Source: Phytophthora colocasiae (Eukaryota > Oomycota > Peronosporomycetes > Peronosporales > Peronosporaceae). From it: a stretch of DNA of 64,000 nt. Positions 25,856 through 38,005 of the stretch are shown in pieces. The notes under the pieces are model-generated. The model saw only the letters and a program-made list of their open reading frames with translations. It had not been told where the DNA came from and searched no databases. A program made the position numbers and the translations under genes. Each line of letters begins with the position of its first letter. Positions within the stretch are counted from its first letter, which is position 1. Location of the stretch: contig JAGKQI010000092.1 of the NCBI GenBank assembly GCA_018806915.1, positions 528,544 through 592,543 of the forward strand, written 5' to 3'.

Positions 25856-27542
25856 TCGCCCACTTCGCGTCTATACTTCTTCGTGCGACTGCATCACGCC
25901 AAACCGATTTCGATTGGCATGATCTCGCAAGATCATGCTCAATATTGCTCCACAGTTAAGATCAGCTTCGTCGACCCAAGTCGGCTCATCATAACCGACC
26001 CAGTGCACCAGGAATTCACGATAGATCCGGCCATAGCGAGTTCGCTTCCCTTCGCATGTCCGAGATTCGTTCGACCTCGTACTCATCGGCGTCCAGATCT
26101 GGGACCCAACTGTCCTCCGGAAGGAGGATCATTGAAATCGAGCCGATCTGTTTCATCCACCGTCAACCCGATTCGCGGTCGATCCGGAAAGTTCCGTACC
26201 AGCTTCAGCTTAGAGACATGGACCACTGGGAAGATATGGTAACCAGATCCCGCGATGGTGTTGACATCGCTGTCGTGCGAGGTGCCTTCGTAGGGGTGAT
26301 GACTCGTTCGTCTCGACTGCTGTTTCCCTTCTCCCTCCGACGCTTGGAGCTTGCACACTGCGTGTGGATAAGGTCATCCACATCAGAAATCGTCGGTCGC
26401 AGCTTGTCACGCGCTTCGCTTAAAGCAATTCAGATGCCCCTCACGAAGGCTCCACGTGCTTGAATGCGCTGTCCGAGGTCGGAGGATAAGTCTCACTCGC
26501 ATCCATTTCCCACGAACGATGGCTCCACCTGATACGAAGTTTGACACGATTGGTGTCCGCAAGCTTCTGCAATTTCTCAGCCTCAGCCTCCAACTGCATG
26601 ATCCGCTTCTCGGCCGCAGCACCCTCCTCCGTTCGCATGTAGTTCAGCACAGTGCTCTTGTAGGCGTTCGGGTATGGATAATCATCACCAGACACCCACT
26701 CATCGGGAGCATCGCTTTCGCCTGACGGGGCGTTCCAGTAAGTCGAGTGTCGTTTTCATCACCTTTGTCAGTCGTCCGTGCCGTACTACATGTATTGAGC
26801 GACAGCTCATCACGCGCTTCATCGTCGATGAGAACCCAACCAGACTGATAAGTCGCCTCTGCATCTTGGCTCCATTTAGTGAGAGAACCGATCGACTGCT
26901 TCGCCTTCCACCTCTAATACCCGTCCTTTGCTCCCTTGGTTGTGTAGCCGGTCATCAACTCGCAGACTTCCCACGATACTGGGTATGGCAGCGACCGCAG
27001 CTTGTGCACATACTGCCACAGGATACCACGCTGCTGGCAACTCAACTGCCCTCCGTAACACCATCGTTTCTCCTGCTTGTTCGTCTCCGCATGCAGCCTT
27101 CTTCGCTGCAACTAATCGTCGGCGTTGGTTGCTGTCGGTAGCGGTGTTCTGAGAACGCCAGAGTTGACGGAGCTCATCAGCACGTTGCTCAGCGTCACCA
27201 GCCTCCAACGGTGACAATAACAGCTCGGTAGTTTATGTCGTCGAAATCTCTCCAAAACGAAAATGAGAGCTCAGAGAAGAGGCTTAGACAGAACCCTCCA
27301 GAAAGTGATCTCCAGAAAGTGATTGTTGTTCTTTATCCCTTCCCACTCGACTTCTGATCGTTTCAGCCTAACTTCTTTTCAATTCCACGTAATTTCCTCC
27401 AACTTTGCATCCAATCACTCCGGTTTCACATGCATATACAAGAAAAATATAAAATCTCCACGAAAAATATAAGATCTCCACACTTTATCCAGATAGACAT
27501 CCAGATCTGCATCCGCGATGTCAGCGTTGTGACCTGGTCACA
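25856..27542 (-). repeat. Unit 16 (class B-trunc, 1687 bp)
   Basis: A 2-bp loss near 26050 (TTCCCTTCGC) breaks the chromodomain. The gag-like region has lost the stretch between GTCTCCGCA and TGCAGCC near 27090, making this one of the shortest B units. Confidence 0.92.
25871..26086 (-). pseudogene. Chromodomain fragment, unit 16
   Basis: A 2-bp loss near 26050 replaces the first half; GKRTRYG onward is in frame with the normal stop. Confidence 0.8.
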
Positions 27543-27557
27543 TCGCCCACTTCGCGT

Positions 27558-27845
27558 CTATACTTCTTCGTGCGACTGCATCACGCCAAACCGATTTCGA
27601 TTGGCATGATCTCGCAAGATCATGCTCAATATTGCTCCACAGTTAAGATCAGCTTCGTCGACCCAAGTCGGCTCATCATAACCGACCCAGTGCACCAGGA
27701 ATTCACGATAGATCCGGCCATAGCGAGTTCGCTTCCCACTTCGCATGTCCGAGATTCGTTCGACCTCGTACTCATCGGCGTCCAGATCTGGGACCCAACT
27801 GTCCTCCGGAAGGAGGATCATTGAAATCGAGCCGATCTGTTTCAT
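27558..27845 (-). pseudogene. Chromodomain, unit 17
   Basis: 95 codons, open. Confidence 0.83.
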
Positions 27846-28601
27846 CCACCGTCAACCCGATTCGCGGTCGATCCGGAAAGTTCCGTACCAGCTTCAGCTT
27901 AGAGACATGGACCACTGGGAAGATATGGTAACCAGATCCCGCGATGGTGTTGACATCGCTGTCGTGCGAGGTGCCTTCGTAGGGGTGATGACTCGTTCGT
28001 CTAGACTGCTGTTTCCTTCTCCCTCCGACGCTTGGAGCTTGCACACTGCGTGTGGATAAGGTCATCCACATCAGAAATCGTCGGTCGCAGCTTGTCACGC
28101 GCTTCGCTTAAAGCAATTCAGATGCCCCTCACGAAGGCTCCACGTGCTTGAATGCGCTGTCCGAGGTCGGAGGATAAGTCTCACTCGCATCCATTTCCCA
28201 CGAACGATGGCTCCACCTGATACGAAGTTTGACACGATTGGTGTCCGCAAGCTTCTGCAACTTCTCAGCCTCAGCCTCCAACTGCATGATCCGCTTCTCG
28301 GCCGCAGCACCCTCCTCCGTTCGCATGTAGTTCAGCACAGTGCTCTTGTAGGCGTTCGGGTATGGATAATCATCACCAGACACCCACTCATCGGGAGCAT
28401 CGCTTTCGCCTGACGGGGCGTTCCAGTAAGTCGAGTGTCGTTTTCATCACCTTTGTCAGTCGTCCGTGCCGTACTACATGTATTGAGCGACAGCTCATCA
28501 CGCGCTTCATCGTCGATGAGAACCCAATCAGACTGATAAGTCGCCTCTGCATCTTGACTCTATTTAGTGAGAGAATCGATCGACTGCTTCGCCTTCCACC
28601 T

Positions 28602-28934
28602 CTAATACCCGTCCTTTACTCCCTTGGTTGTGTAGCCGGTCATCAACTCGCAGACTTCCCACGATACTGGGTATGGCAGCGACCGCAGCTTGTGCACATA
28701 CTGCCACAGGATACCACGCTGCTGGCAACTCAACTGCCCTCCGTAACACCATCGTTTCTCCTGCTTGTTCGTCTCCGCAATCTCGAGGCACTTCGCACGT
28801 GCAGCCTTCTTCGCTTCAACTAATCGTCGGCGTTGGTTGCTGTCGGTAGCGGTGTTCTGAGAACGCCAGAGTTGACGGAGCTCATCAGCACGTTGCTCAG
28901 CGTCACCAGCCTCAACGGTGACAACGCCAGGTGC
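28602..28934 (-). pseudogene. Gag-like segment specific to class B (unit 17)
   Basis: A 110-codon stretch from APGVVTVEAGDAEQRADEL to an amber stop. It is rich in E, R, K, Q and A and likely helical. It ends in a part shared by all classes (RWCYGGQLSCQQRGILWQY, then YPVSWEVCELMTGY). Class A units lack the first 58 or so codons of it. No CCHC zinc knuckle is present. Identity as gag is inferred from position alone; a non-gag leader is possible. Confidence 0.55.
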
Positions 28935-29035
28935 AGTGCCTTTGCCAGCGCTGATGCAGACGGAAACAGCGCCTGAAGCTCAGGATACACCTCGCGCAGC
29001 TGCTCGCCGCGATCAATAACAGCTCGGTAGTCCAT
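28820..29035 (-). pseudogene. Leader frame with ATG (unit 17), N-terminal gag-like piece
   Basis: A 71-codon frame beginning MDYRAVIDRGEQLREVYPEL. I do not recognise a family; its place after the LTR suggests the N-terminus of gag or of a leader protein. About residue 35 it leaves the frame that continues as the gag-like protein: the continuing frame is offset by -1 and overlaps it. No classical XXXYYYZ slippery heptamer is present, so a mutation is likelier than programmed frameshifting. ATG copies of this start occur in units 15, 17, 19, 20, 28 and 38; in the others ATG G has become ATA A. Confidence 0.6.
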
Positions 29036-29341
29036 GTCGTCGAAATCTCTCCAAAACGAAAATGAGAGCTCAGAGAAGAGGCTTAGACAGAACCCTCCAG
29101 AAAGTGATCTCCAGAAAGTGATTGTTGTTCTTTATCCCTTCCCACTCGACTTCTGATCGTTTCAGCCTAACTTCTTTTCAATTCCACGTAATTTCCTCCA
29201 ACTTTGCATCCAATCACTCCGGTTTCACATGCATATACAAGAAAAATATAAAATCTCCACGAAAAATATAAGATCTCCACACTTTATCCAGATAGACATC
29301 CAGATCTGCATCCGCGATGTCAGCGTTGTGACCTGGTCACA

Positions 29342-31050
29342 TCGCCCACTTCGCGTCTATACTTCTTCGTGCGACTGCATCACGCCAAACCGATTTCGAT
29401 TGGCATGATCTCGCAAGATCATGCTCAATATTGCTCCACAGTTAAGATCAGCTTCGTCGACCCAAGTCGGCTCATCATAACCGACCCAGTGCACCAGGAA
29501 TTCACGATAGATCCGGCCATAGCGAGTTCGCTTCCCACTTCGCATGTCCGAGATTCGTTCGACCTCGTACTCATCGGCGTCCAGATCTGGGACTCCAACT
29601 GTCCTCCGGAAGGAGGATCATTGAAATCGAGCCGATCTGTTTCATCCACCGTCAACCCGATTCGCGGTCGATCCGGAAAGTTCCGTACCAGCTTCAGCTT
29701 AGAGACATGGACCACTGGGAAGATATGGTAACCAGATCCCGCGATGGTGTTGACATCGCTGTCGTGCGAGGTGCCTTCGTAGGGGTGATGACTCGTTCGT
29801 CTCGACTGCTGTTTCCTTCTCCCTCCGACGCTTGGAGCTTGCACACTGCGTGTGGATAAGGTCATCCACATCAGAAATCGTCGGTCGCAGCTTGTCACGC
29901 GCTTCGCTTAAAGCAATTCAGATGCCCACACGAAGGCTCCACGTGCTTGAATGCGCTGTCCGAGGTCGGAGGATAAGTCTCACTCGCATCCATTTCCCAC
30001 GAACGATGGCTCCACCTGATACGAAGTTTGACACGATTGGTGTCCGCAAGCTTCTGCAACTTCTCAGCCTCAGCCTCCAACTGCATGATCCGCTTCTCGG
30101 CCGCAGCACCCTCCTCCGTTCGCATGTAGTTCAGCACAGTGCTCTTGTAGGCGTTCGGGTATGGATATTCATCACCAGACACCCACTCATCGGGAGCATC
30201 GCTTTCGCCTGACGGGGCGTTCCAGTAAGTCGAGTGTCGTTTTCATCACCTTTGTCAGTCGTCCGTGCCGTACTACATGTATTGAGCGACAGCTCATCAC
30301 GCGCTTCATCGTCGATGAGAACCCAATCAGACTGATAAGTCGCCTCTGCATCTTGGCTCCATTTAGTGAGAGAATCGATCGACTGCTTCGCCTTCCACCT
30401 CTAATACCCGTCCTTTGCTCCCTTGGTTGTGTAGCCGGTCATCAACTCGCAGACTTCCCACGATACTGGGTATGGCAGCGACCGCAGCTTGTGCACATAC
30501 TGCCACAGGATACCACGCTGCTGGCAACTCAACTGCCCTCCGTAACACCATCGTTTCTCCTGCTTGTTCGTCTCCGCAATCTCGAGGCACTTCGCACGTG
30601 CAGCCTTCTTCGCTTCAACTAATCGTCGGCGTTGGTTGCTGTCGGTAGCGGTGTTCTGAGAACGCCAGAGTTGACGGAGCTCATCAGCACGTTGCTCAGC
30701 GTCACCAGCCTCAACGGTGACAACAACAGCTGCCGGTAGTTTATGTCGTCGAAATCTCTCCAAAACGAAAATGAGAGCTCAGAGAAGAGGCTTAGACAGA
30801 ACCCTCCAGAAAGTGATCTCCAGAAAGTGATTGTTGTTCTTTATCCCTTCCCACTCGACTTCTGATCGTTTCAGCCTAACTTCTTTTCAATTCCACGTAA
30901 TTTCCTCCAACTTTGCATCCAATCACTCCGGTTTCACATGCATATACAAGAAAAATATAAAATCTCCACGAAAAATATAAGATCTCCACACTTTATCCAG
31001 ATAGACATCCAGATCTGCATCCGCGATGTCAGCGTTGTGACCTGGTCACA
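29342..31050 (-). repeat. Unit 18 (class B-trunc, 1709 bp)
   Basis: Chromodomain broken by the one-base insertion near 29592 (29357-29545 remains in frame). A private one-base change near 29927 (GCCCACACG) fuses the coiled coil to the following frame. Leader join near 30730. Confidence 0.92.
29357..29545 (-). pseudogene. Chromodomain fragment, unit 18
   Basis: 62 codons from MRSGK after the one-base insertion. Confidence 0.8.
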
Positions 31051-32837
31051 TCGCCCACTTCGCGTCTATACTTCTTCGTGCGACTGCATCACGCCAAACC
31101 GATTTCGATTGGCATGATCTCGCAAGATCATGCTCAATATTGCTCCACAGTTAAGATCAGCTTCGTCGACCCAAGTCGGCTCATCATAACCGACCCAGTG
31201 CACCAGGAATTCACGATAGATCCGGCCATAGCGAGTTCGCTTCCCACTTCGCATGTCCGAGATTCGTTCGACCTCGTACTCATCGGCGTCCAGATCTGGG
31301 ACCCAACTGTCCTCCGGAAGGAGGATCATTGAAATCGAGCCGATCTGTTTCATCCACCGTCAACCCGATTCGCGGTCGATCCGGAAAGTTCCGTACCAGC
31401 TTCAGCTTAGAGACATGGACCACTGGGAAGATATGGTAACCAGATCCCGCGATGGTGTTGACATCGCTGTCGTGCGAGGTGCCTTCGTAGGGGTGATGAC
31501 TCGTTCGTCTCGACTGCTGTTTCCTTCTCCCTCCGACGCTTGGAGCTTGCACACTGCGTGTGGATAAGGTCATCCACATCAGAAATCGTCGGTCGCAGCT
31601 TGTCACGCGCTTCGCTTAAAGCAATTCAGATGCCCCTCACGAAGGCTCCACGTGCTTGAATGCGCTGTCCGAGGTCGGAGGATAAGTCTCACTCGCATCC
31701 ATTTCCCACGAACGATGGCTCCACCTGATACGAAGTTTGACACGATTGGTGTCCGCAAGCTTCTGCAACTTCTCAGCCTCAGCCTCCAACTGCATGATCC
31801 GCTTCTCGGCCGCAGCACCATGTAGTTCAGCACAGTGCTCTTGTAGGCGTTCGGGTATGGATATTCATCACCAGACACCCACACTCATCGGGAGCATCGC
31901 TTTCGCCTGACGGGGCGTTCCAGTAAGTCGAGTGCTCGTTTTCATCACCTTTGTCAGTCGTCCGTGCCGTACTACATGTATTGAGCGACAGCTCATCACG
32001 CGCTTCATCGTCGATGAGAACCCAATCAGACTGATAAGTCGCCTCTGCATCTTGGCTCCATTTAGTGAGAGAACCGATCGACTGCTTCGCCTTCCACCTC
32101 TAATACCCGTCCTTTGCTCCCTTGGTTGTGTAGCCGGTCATCAACTCGCAGACTTCCCACGATACTGGGTATGGCAGCGACCGCAGCTTGTGCACATACT
32201 GCCACAGGATACCACGCTGCTGGCAACTCAACTGCCCTCCGTAACACCATCGTTTCTCCTGCTTGTTCGTCTCCGCAATCTCGAGGCACTTCGCATGCAG
32301 CCTTCTTCGCTTCAACTAATCGTCGGCGTTGGTTGCTGTCGGTAGCGGTGTTCTGAGAACGCCAGAGTTGACGGAGCTCATCAGCACGTTGCTCAGCGTC
32401 ACCAGCCTCAACGGTGACAACGCCAGGTGCAGTGCCTTTGCCAGCGCTGATGCAGACGGAAACAGCGCCTGAAGCTCAGGATACACCTCGCGCAGCTGCT
32501 CGCCGCGATCAATAACAGCTCGGTAGTCCATGTCGTCGAAATCTCTCCAAAACGAAAATGAGAGCTCAGAGAAGAGGCTTAGACAGAACCCTCCAGAAAG
32601 TGATCTCCAGAAAGTGATTGTTGTTCTTTATCCCTTCCCACTCGACTTCTGATCGTTTCAGCCTAACTTCTTTTCAATTCCACGTAATTTCCTCCAACTT
32701 TGCATCCAATCACTCCGGTTTCACATGCATATACAAGAAAAATATAAAATCTCCACGAAAAATATAAGATCTCCACACTTTATCCAGATAGACATCCAGA
32801 TCTGCATCCGCGATCTCAGCGTTGTGACCTGGTCACA
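31051..32837 (-). repeat. Unit 19 (class B-full, 1787 bp)
   Basis: Chromodomain 31066-31353; 13-bp coiled-coil loss near 31818; leader ATG kept (32316-32531). Its LTR-like segment has GCGATCTCAGC near 32813, a variant otherwise typical of the array ends. Confidence 0.92.
31066..31353 (-). pseudogene. Chromodomain, unit 19
   Basis: 95 codons, open. Confidence 0.83.
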
Positions 32838-34617
32838 TCGCCCACTTCGCGTCTATACTTCTTCGTGCGACTGCATCACGCCAAACCGATTTCGATTGGC
32901 ATGATCTCGCAAGATCATGCTCAATATTGCTCCACAGTTAAGATCAGCTTCGTCGACCCAAGTCGGCTCATCATAACCGACCCAGTGCACCAGGAATTCA
33001 CGATAGATCCGGCCATAGCGAGTTCGCTTCCCACTTCGCATGTCCGAGATCCGTTCGACCTCGTACTCATCGGCGTCCAGATCTGGGACCCAACTGTCCT
33101 CCGGAAGGAGGATCATTGAAATCGAGCCGATCTGTTTCATCCACCGTCAACCCGATTCGCGGTCGATCCGGAAAGTTCCGTACCAGCTTCAGCTTAGAGA
33201 CATGGACCACTGGGAAGATATGGTAACCAGATCCCGCGATGGTGTTGACATCGCTGTCGTGCGAGGTGCCTTCGTAGGGGGTGATGACTCGTTCGTCGCG
33301 ACTGCTGTTTCCTTCTCCCTCCGACGCTTGGAGCTTGCACACTGCGTGTGGATAAGGTCATCCGCATCAGAAATCGTCGGTCGCAGCTTGTCACGCGCTT
33401 TATTGACTTGCCGCTTAAGGCAATTCAGATGCCCCTCACGAAGGCTCCACGTGCTTGAATGCGCTGTCCGAGGTCGGAGGATAAGTCTCACTCGCATCCA
33501 TTTCCCACGAACGATGGCTCCACCTGATACGAAGTTTGACACGATTGGTGTCCGCAAGCTTCTGCAACTTCTCAGCCTCAGCCTCCAACTGCATGATCCG
33601 CTTCTCGGCCGCAGCACCATGTAGTTCAGCACAGTGCTCTTGTAGGCGTTCGGGTATGGATATTCATCACCAGACACCCACACTCATCGGGAGCATCGCT
33701 TTCGCCTGACGGGGCGTTCCAGTAAGTCGAGTGTCGTTTTCATCACCTTTGTCAGTCGTCCGTGCTGTACTACATGTATTGAGCGACAGCTCATCACGCG
33801 CTTCATCGTCGATGAGAACCCAATCAGACTGATAAGTCGCCTCTGCATCTTGGCTCCATTTAGTGAGAGAATCGATCGACTGCTTCGCCTTCCACCTCTA
33901 ATACCCGTCCTTTGCTCCCTTGGTTGTGTAGCCGGTCATCAACTCGCAGACTTCCCACGATACTGGGTATGGCAGCGACCGCAGCTTGTGCACATACTGC
34001 CACAGGATACCACGCTGCTGGCAACTCAACTGCCCTCCGTAACACCATCGTTTCTCCTGCTTGTTCGTCTCCGCATGCAGCCTTCTTCGCTTCAACTAAT
34101 CGTCGGCGTTGGTTGCTGTCGGTAGCGGTGTTCTGAGAACGCCAGAGTTGACGGAGCTCATCAGCACGTTGCTCAGCGTCACCAGCCTCAACGGTGACAA
34201 CGCCAGGTGCAGTGCCTTTGCCAGCGCTGATGCAGACGGAAACAGCGCCTGAAGCTCAGGATACACCTCGCGCAGCTGCTCGCCGCGATCAATAACAGCT
34301 CGGTAGTCCATGTCGTCGAAATCTCTCCAAAACGAAAATGAGAGCTCAGAGAAGAGGCTTAGACAGAACCCTCCAGAAAGTGATCTCCAGAAAGTGATTG
34401 TTGTTCTTTATCCCTTCCCACTCGACTTCTGATCGTTTCAGCCTAACTTCTTTTCAATTCCACGTAATTTCCTCCAACTTTGCATCCAATCACTCCGGTT
34501 TCACATGCATATACAAGAAAAATATAAAATCTCCACGAAAAATATAAGATCTCCACACTTTATCCAGATAGACATCCAGATCTGCATCCGCGATGTCAGC
34601 GTTGTGACCTGGTCACA
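32838..34617 (-). repeat. Unit 20 (class B-full, 1780 bp)
   Basis: Chromodomain 32853-33140. It keeps an 11-bp piece of the linker near 33402-33417 that most units have lost, so the linker frame is long (33189 upward). Leader ATG kept (34096-34311). Confidence 0.92.
32853..33140 (-). pseudogene. Chromodomain, unit 20
   Basis: 95 codons, open; carries the older GATCCG base variant amid neighbours with GATTCG. Confidence 0.83.
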
Positions 34618-36393
34618 TCGCCCACTTCGCGTCTATACTTCTTCGTGCGACTGCATCACGCCAAACCGATTTCGATTGGCATGATCTCGCAAGATCATGC
34701 TCAATATTGCTCCACAGTTAAGATCAGCTTCGTCGACCCAAGTCGGCTCATCATAACCGACCCAGTGCACCAGGAATTCACGATAGATCCGGCCATAGCG
34801 AGTTCGCTTCCCACTTCGCATGTCCGAGATTCGTTCGACCTCGTACTCATCGGCGTCCAGATCTGGGACTCCAACTGTCCTCCGGAAGGAGGATCATTGA
34901 AATCGAGCCGATCTGTTTCATCCACCGTCAACCCGATTCGCGGTCGATCCGGAAAGTTCCGTACCAGCTTCAGCTTAGAGACATGGACCACTGGGAAGAT
35001 ATGGTAACCAGATCCCGCGATGGTGTTGACATCGCTGTCGTGCGAGGTGCCTTCGTAGGGGGTGATGACTCGTTCGTCTCGACTGCTGTTTCCTTCTCCC
35101 TCCGACGCTTGGAGCTTGCACACTGCGTGTGGATAAGGTCATCCGCATCAGAAATCGTCGGTCGCAGCTTGTCACGCGCTTTATTGACTTGCCGCTTAAG
35201 GCAATTCAGATGCCCCTCACGAAGGCTCCACGTGCTTGAATGCGCTGTCCGAGGTCGGAGGATAAGTCTCACTCGCATCCATTTCCCACGAACGATGGCT
35301 CCACCTGATACGAAGTTTGACACGATTGGTGTCCGCAAGCTTCTGCAACTTCTCAGCCTCAGTCTCCAACTGCATGATCCGCTTCTCGGCCGCAGCACCA
35401 TGTAGTTCAGCACAGTGCTCTTGTAGGCGTTCGGGTATGGATATTCATCACCAGACACCCACACTCATCGGGAGCATCGCTTTCGCCTGACGGGGCGTTC
35501 CAGTAAGTCGAGCGTTCGTTTTCATCACCTTTGTCAGTCGTCCGTGCCGTACTATTGAGCGACAGCTCATCACGCGCTTCATCGTCGATGAGAACCCAAC
35601 CAGACTGATAAGTCGCCTCTGCATCTTGGCTCCATTTAGTGAGAGAACCGATCGACTGCTTCGCCTTCCACCTCTAATACCCGTCCTTTGCTCCCTTGGT
35701 TGTGTAGCCGGTCATCAACTCGCAGACTTCCCACGATACTGGGTATGGCAGCGACCGCAGCTTGTGCACATACTGCCACAGGATACCACGCTGCTGGCAA
35801 CTCAACTGCCCTCCGTAACACCATCGTTTCTCCTGCTTGTTCGTCTCCGCATGCAGCCTTCTTCGCTTCAACTAATCGTCGGCGTTGGTTGCTGTCGGTA
35901 GCGGTGTTCTGAGAACGCCAGAGTTGACGGAGCTCATCAGCACGTTGCTCAGCGTCACCAGCCTCAACGGTGACAACGCCAGGTGCAGTGCCTTTGCCAG
36001 CGCTGATGCAGACGGAAACAGCGCCTGAAGCTCAGGATACATCTCGCGCAGCTGCTCGCCGCGATCAATAACAGCTCGGTAGTTTATGTCGTCGAAATCT
36101 CTCCAAAACGAAAATGAGAGCTCAGAGAAGAGGCTTAGACAGAACCCTCCAGAAAGTGATCTCCAGAAAGTGATTGTTGTTCTTTATCCCTTCCCACTCG
36201 ACTTCTGATCGTTTCAGCCTAACTTCTTTTCAATTCCACGTAATTTCCTCCAACTTTGCATCCAATCACTCCGGTTTCACATGCATATACAAGAAAAATA
36301 TAAAATCTCCACGAAAAATATAAGATCTCCACACTTTATCCAGATAGACATCCAGATCTGCATCCGCGATGTCAGCGTTGTGACCTGGTCACA
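34618..36393 (-). repeat. Unit 21 (class B-full, 1776 bp)
   Basis: Chromodomain broken by the one-base insertion near 34870 (34633-34821 remains). The 11-bp linker piece is kept near 35182-35197. Leader ATG has become ATA. Confidence 0.92.
34633..34821 (-). pseudogene. Chromodomain fragment, unit 21
   Basis: 62 codons from MRSGK after the one-base insertion. Confidence 0.8.
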
Positions 36394-38005
36394 TCGCCCA
36401 CTTCGCGTCTATACTTCTTCGTGCGACTGCATCACGCCAAACCGATTTCGATTGGCATGATCTCGCAAGATCATGCTCAATATTGCTCCACAGTTAAGAT
36501 CAGCTTCGTCGACCCAAGTCGGCTCATCATAACCGACCCAGTGCACCAGGAATTCACGATAGATCCGGCCATAGCGAGTTCGCTTCCCACTTCGCATGTC
36601 CGAGATTCGTTCGACCTCGTACTCATCGGCGTCCAGATCTGGGACTCCAACTGTCCTCCGGAAGGAGGATCATTGAAATCGAGCCGATCTGTTTCATCCA
36701 CCGTCAACCCGATTCGCGGTCGATCCGGAAAGTTCCGTACCAGCTTCAGCTTAGAGACATGGACCACTGGGAAGATATGGTAACCAGATCCCGCGATGGT
36801 GTTGACATCGCTGTCGTGCGAGGTGCCTTCGTAGGTGATGACTCGTTCGTCTCGACTGCTGTTTCCTTCTCCCTCCGACGCTTGGAGCTTGCACACTGCG
36901 TGTGGATAAGGTCATCCACATCAGAAATCGTCGGTCGCAGCTTGTCACGCGCTTCGCTTAAAGCAATTCAGATGCCCCTCACGAAGGCTCCACGTGCTTG
37001 AATGCGCTGTCCGAGGTCGGAGGATAAGTCTCACTCGCATCCATTTCCCACGAACGATGGCTCCACCTGATACGAAGTTTGACACGATTGGTGTCCGCAA
37101 GCTTCTGCAACTTCTCAGCCTCAGCCTCCAACTGCATGATCCGCTTCTCGGCCGCAGCACCATGTAGTTCAGCACAGTGCTCTTGTAGGCGTTCGGGTAT
37201 GGATATTCATCACCAGACACCCACACTCATCGGGAGCATCGCTTTCGCCTGACGGGGCGTTCCAGTAAGTCGAGCGTTCGTTTTCATCACCTTTGTCAGT
37301 CGTCCGTGCCGTACTACATGTATTGAGCGACAGCTCATCACGCGCTTCATCGTCGATGAGAACCCAACCAGACTGATAAGTCGCCTCTGCATCTTGGCTC
37401 CATTTAGTGAGAGAACCGATCGACTGCTTCGCCTTCCACCTCTAATACCCGTCCTTTGCTCCCTTGGTTGTGTAGCCGGTCATCAACTCGCAGACTTCCC
37501 ACGATACTGGGTATGGCAGCGACCGCAGCTTGTGCACATACTGCCACAGGATACCACGCTGCTGGCAACTCAACTGCCCTCCGTAACACCATCGGTGCAG
37601 TGCCTTTGCCAGCGCTGATGCAGACGGAAACAGCGCCTGAAGCTCAGGATACATCTCGCGCAGCTGCTCGCCGCGATCAATAACAGCTCGGTAGTTTATG
37701 TCGTCGAAATCTCTCCAAAACGAAAATGAGAGCTCAGAGAAGAGGCTTAGACAGAACCCTCCAGAAAGTGATCTCCAGAAAGTGATTGTTGTTCTTTATC
37801 CCTTCCCACTCGACTTCTGATCGTTTCAGCCTAACTTCTTTTCAATTCCACGTAATTTCCTCCAACTTTGCATCCAATCACTCCGGTTTCACATGCATAT
37901 ACAAGAAAAATATAAAATCTCCACGAAAAATATAAGATCTCCACACTTTATCCAGATAGACATCCAGATCTGCATCCGCGATGTCAGCGTTGTGACCTGG
38001 TCACA
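36394..38005 (-). repeat. Unit 22 (class A, 1612 bp)
   Basis: Chromodomain broken by the one-base insertion near 36645 (36409-36597 remains). A G-run shortened to GTAGGTG near 36833 removes two or three bases. A lone class A unit inside a B block. Confidence 0.92.
36409..36597 (-). pseudogene. Chromodomain fragment, unit 22
   Basis: 62 codons from MRSGK after the one-base insertion; neighbour of unit 21 with the same lesion. Confidence 0.8.

Larger units (their letters stand above)
27543..29341 (-). repeat. Unit 17 (class B-full, 1799 bp), longest unit
   Basis: Chromodomain 27558-27845, coiled-coil frame 28129-28383, amber at 28602-28604, leader with ATG 28820-29035, LTR-like 29036-29341. 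Best reference for the undeleted gag-like region. It has the extra ACATGT and a compensating one-base loss, so the frame after the amber changes. Confidence 0.93.

Noticed and set aside
28900..29010. Programmed -1 frameshift site between leader and gag-like frame
   Set aside because: No XXXYYYZ heptamer lies in the overlap in the right phase; GGCAAAGG does not fit. A mutation explains the offset.
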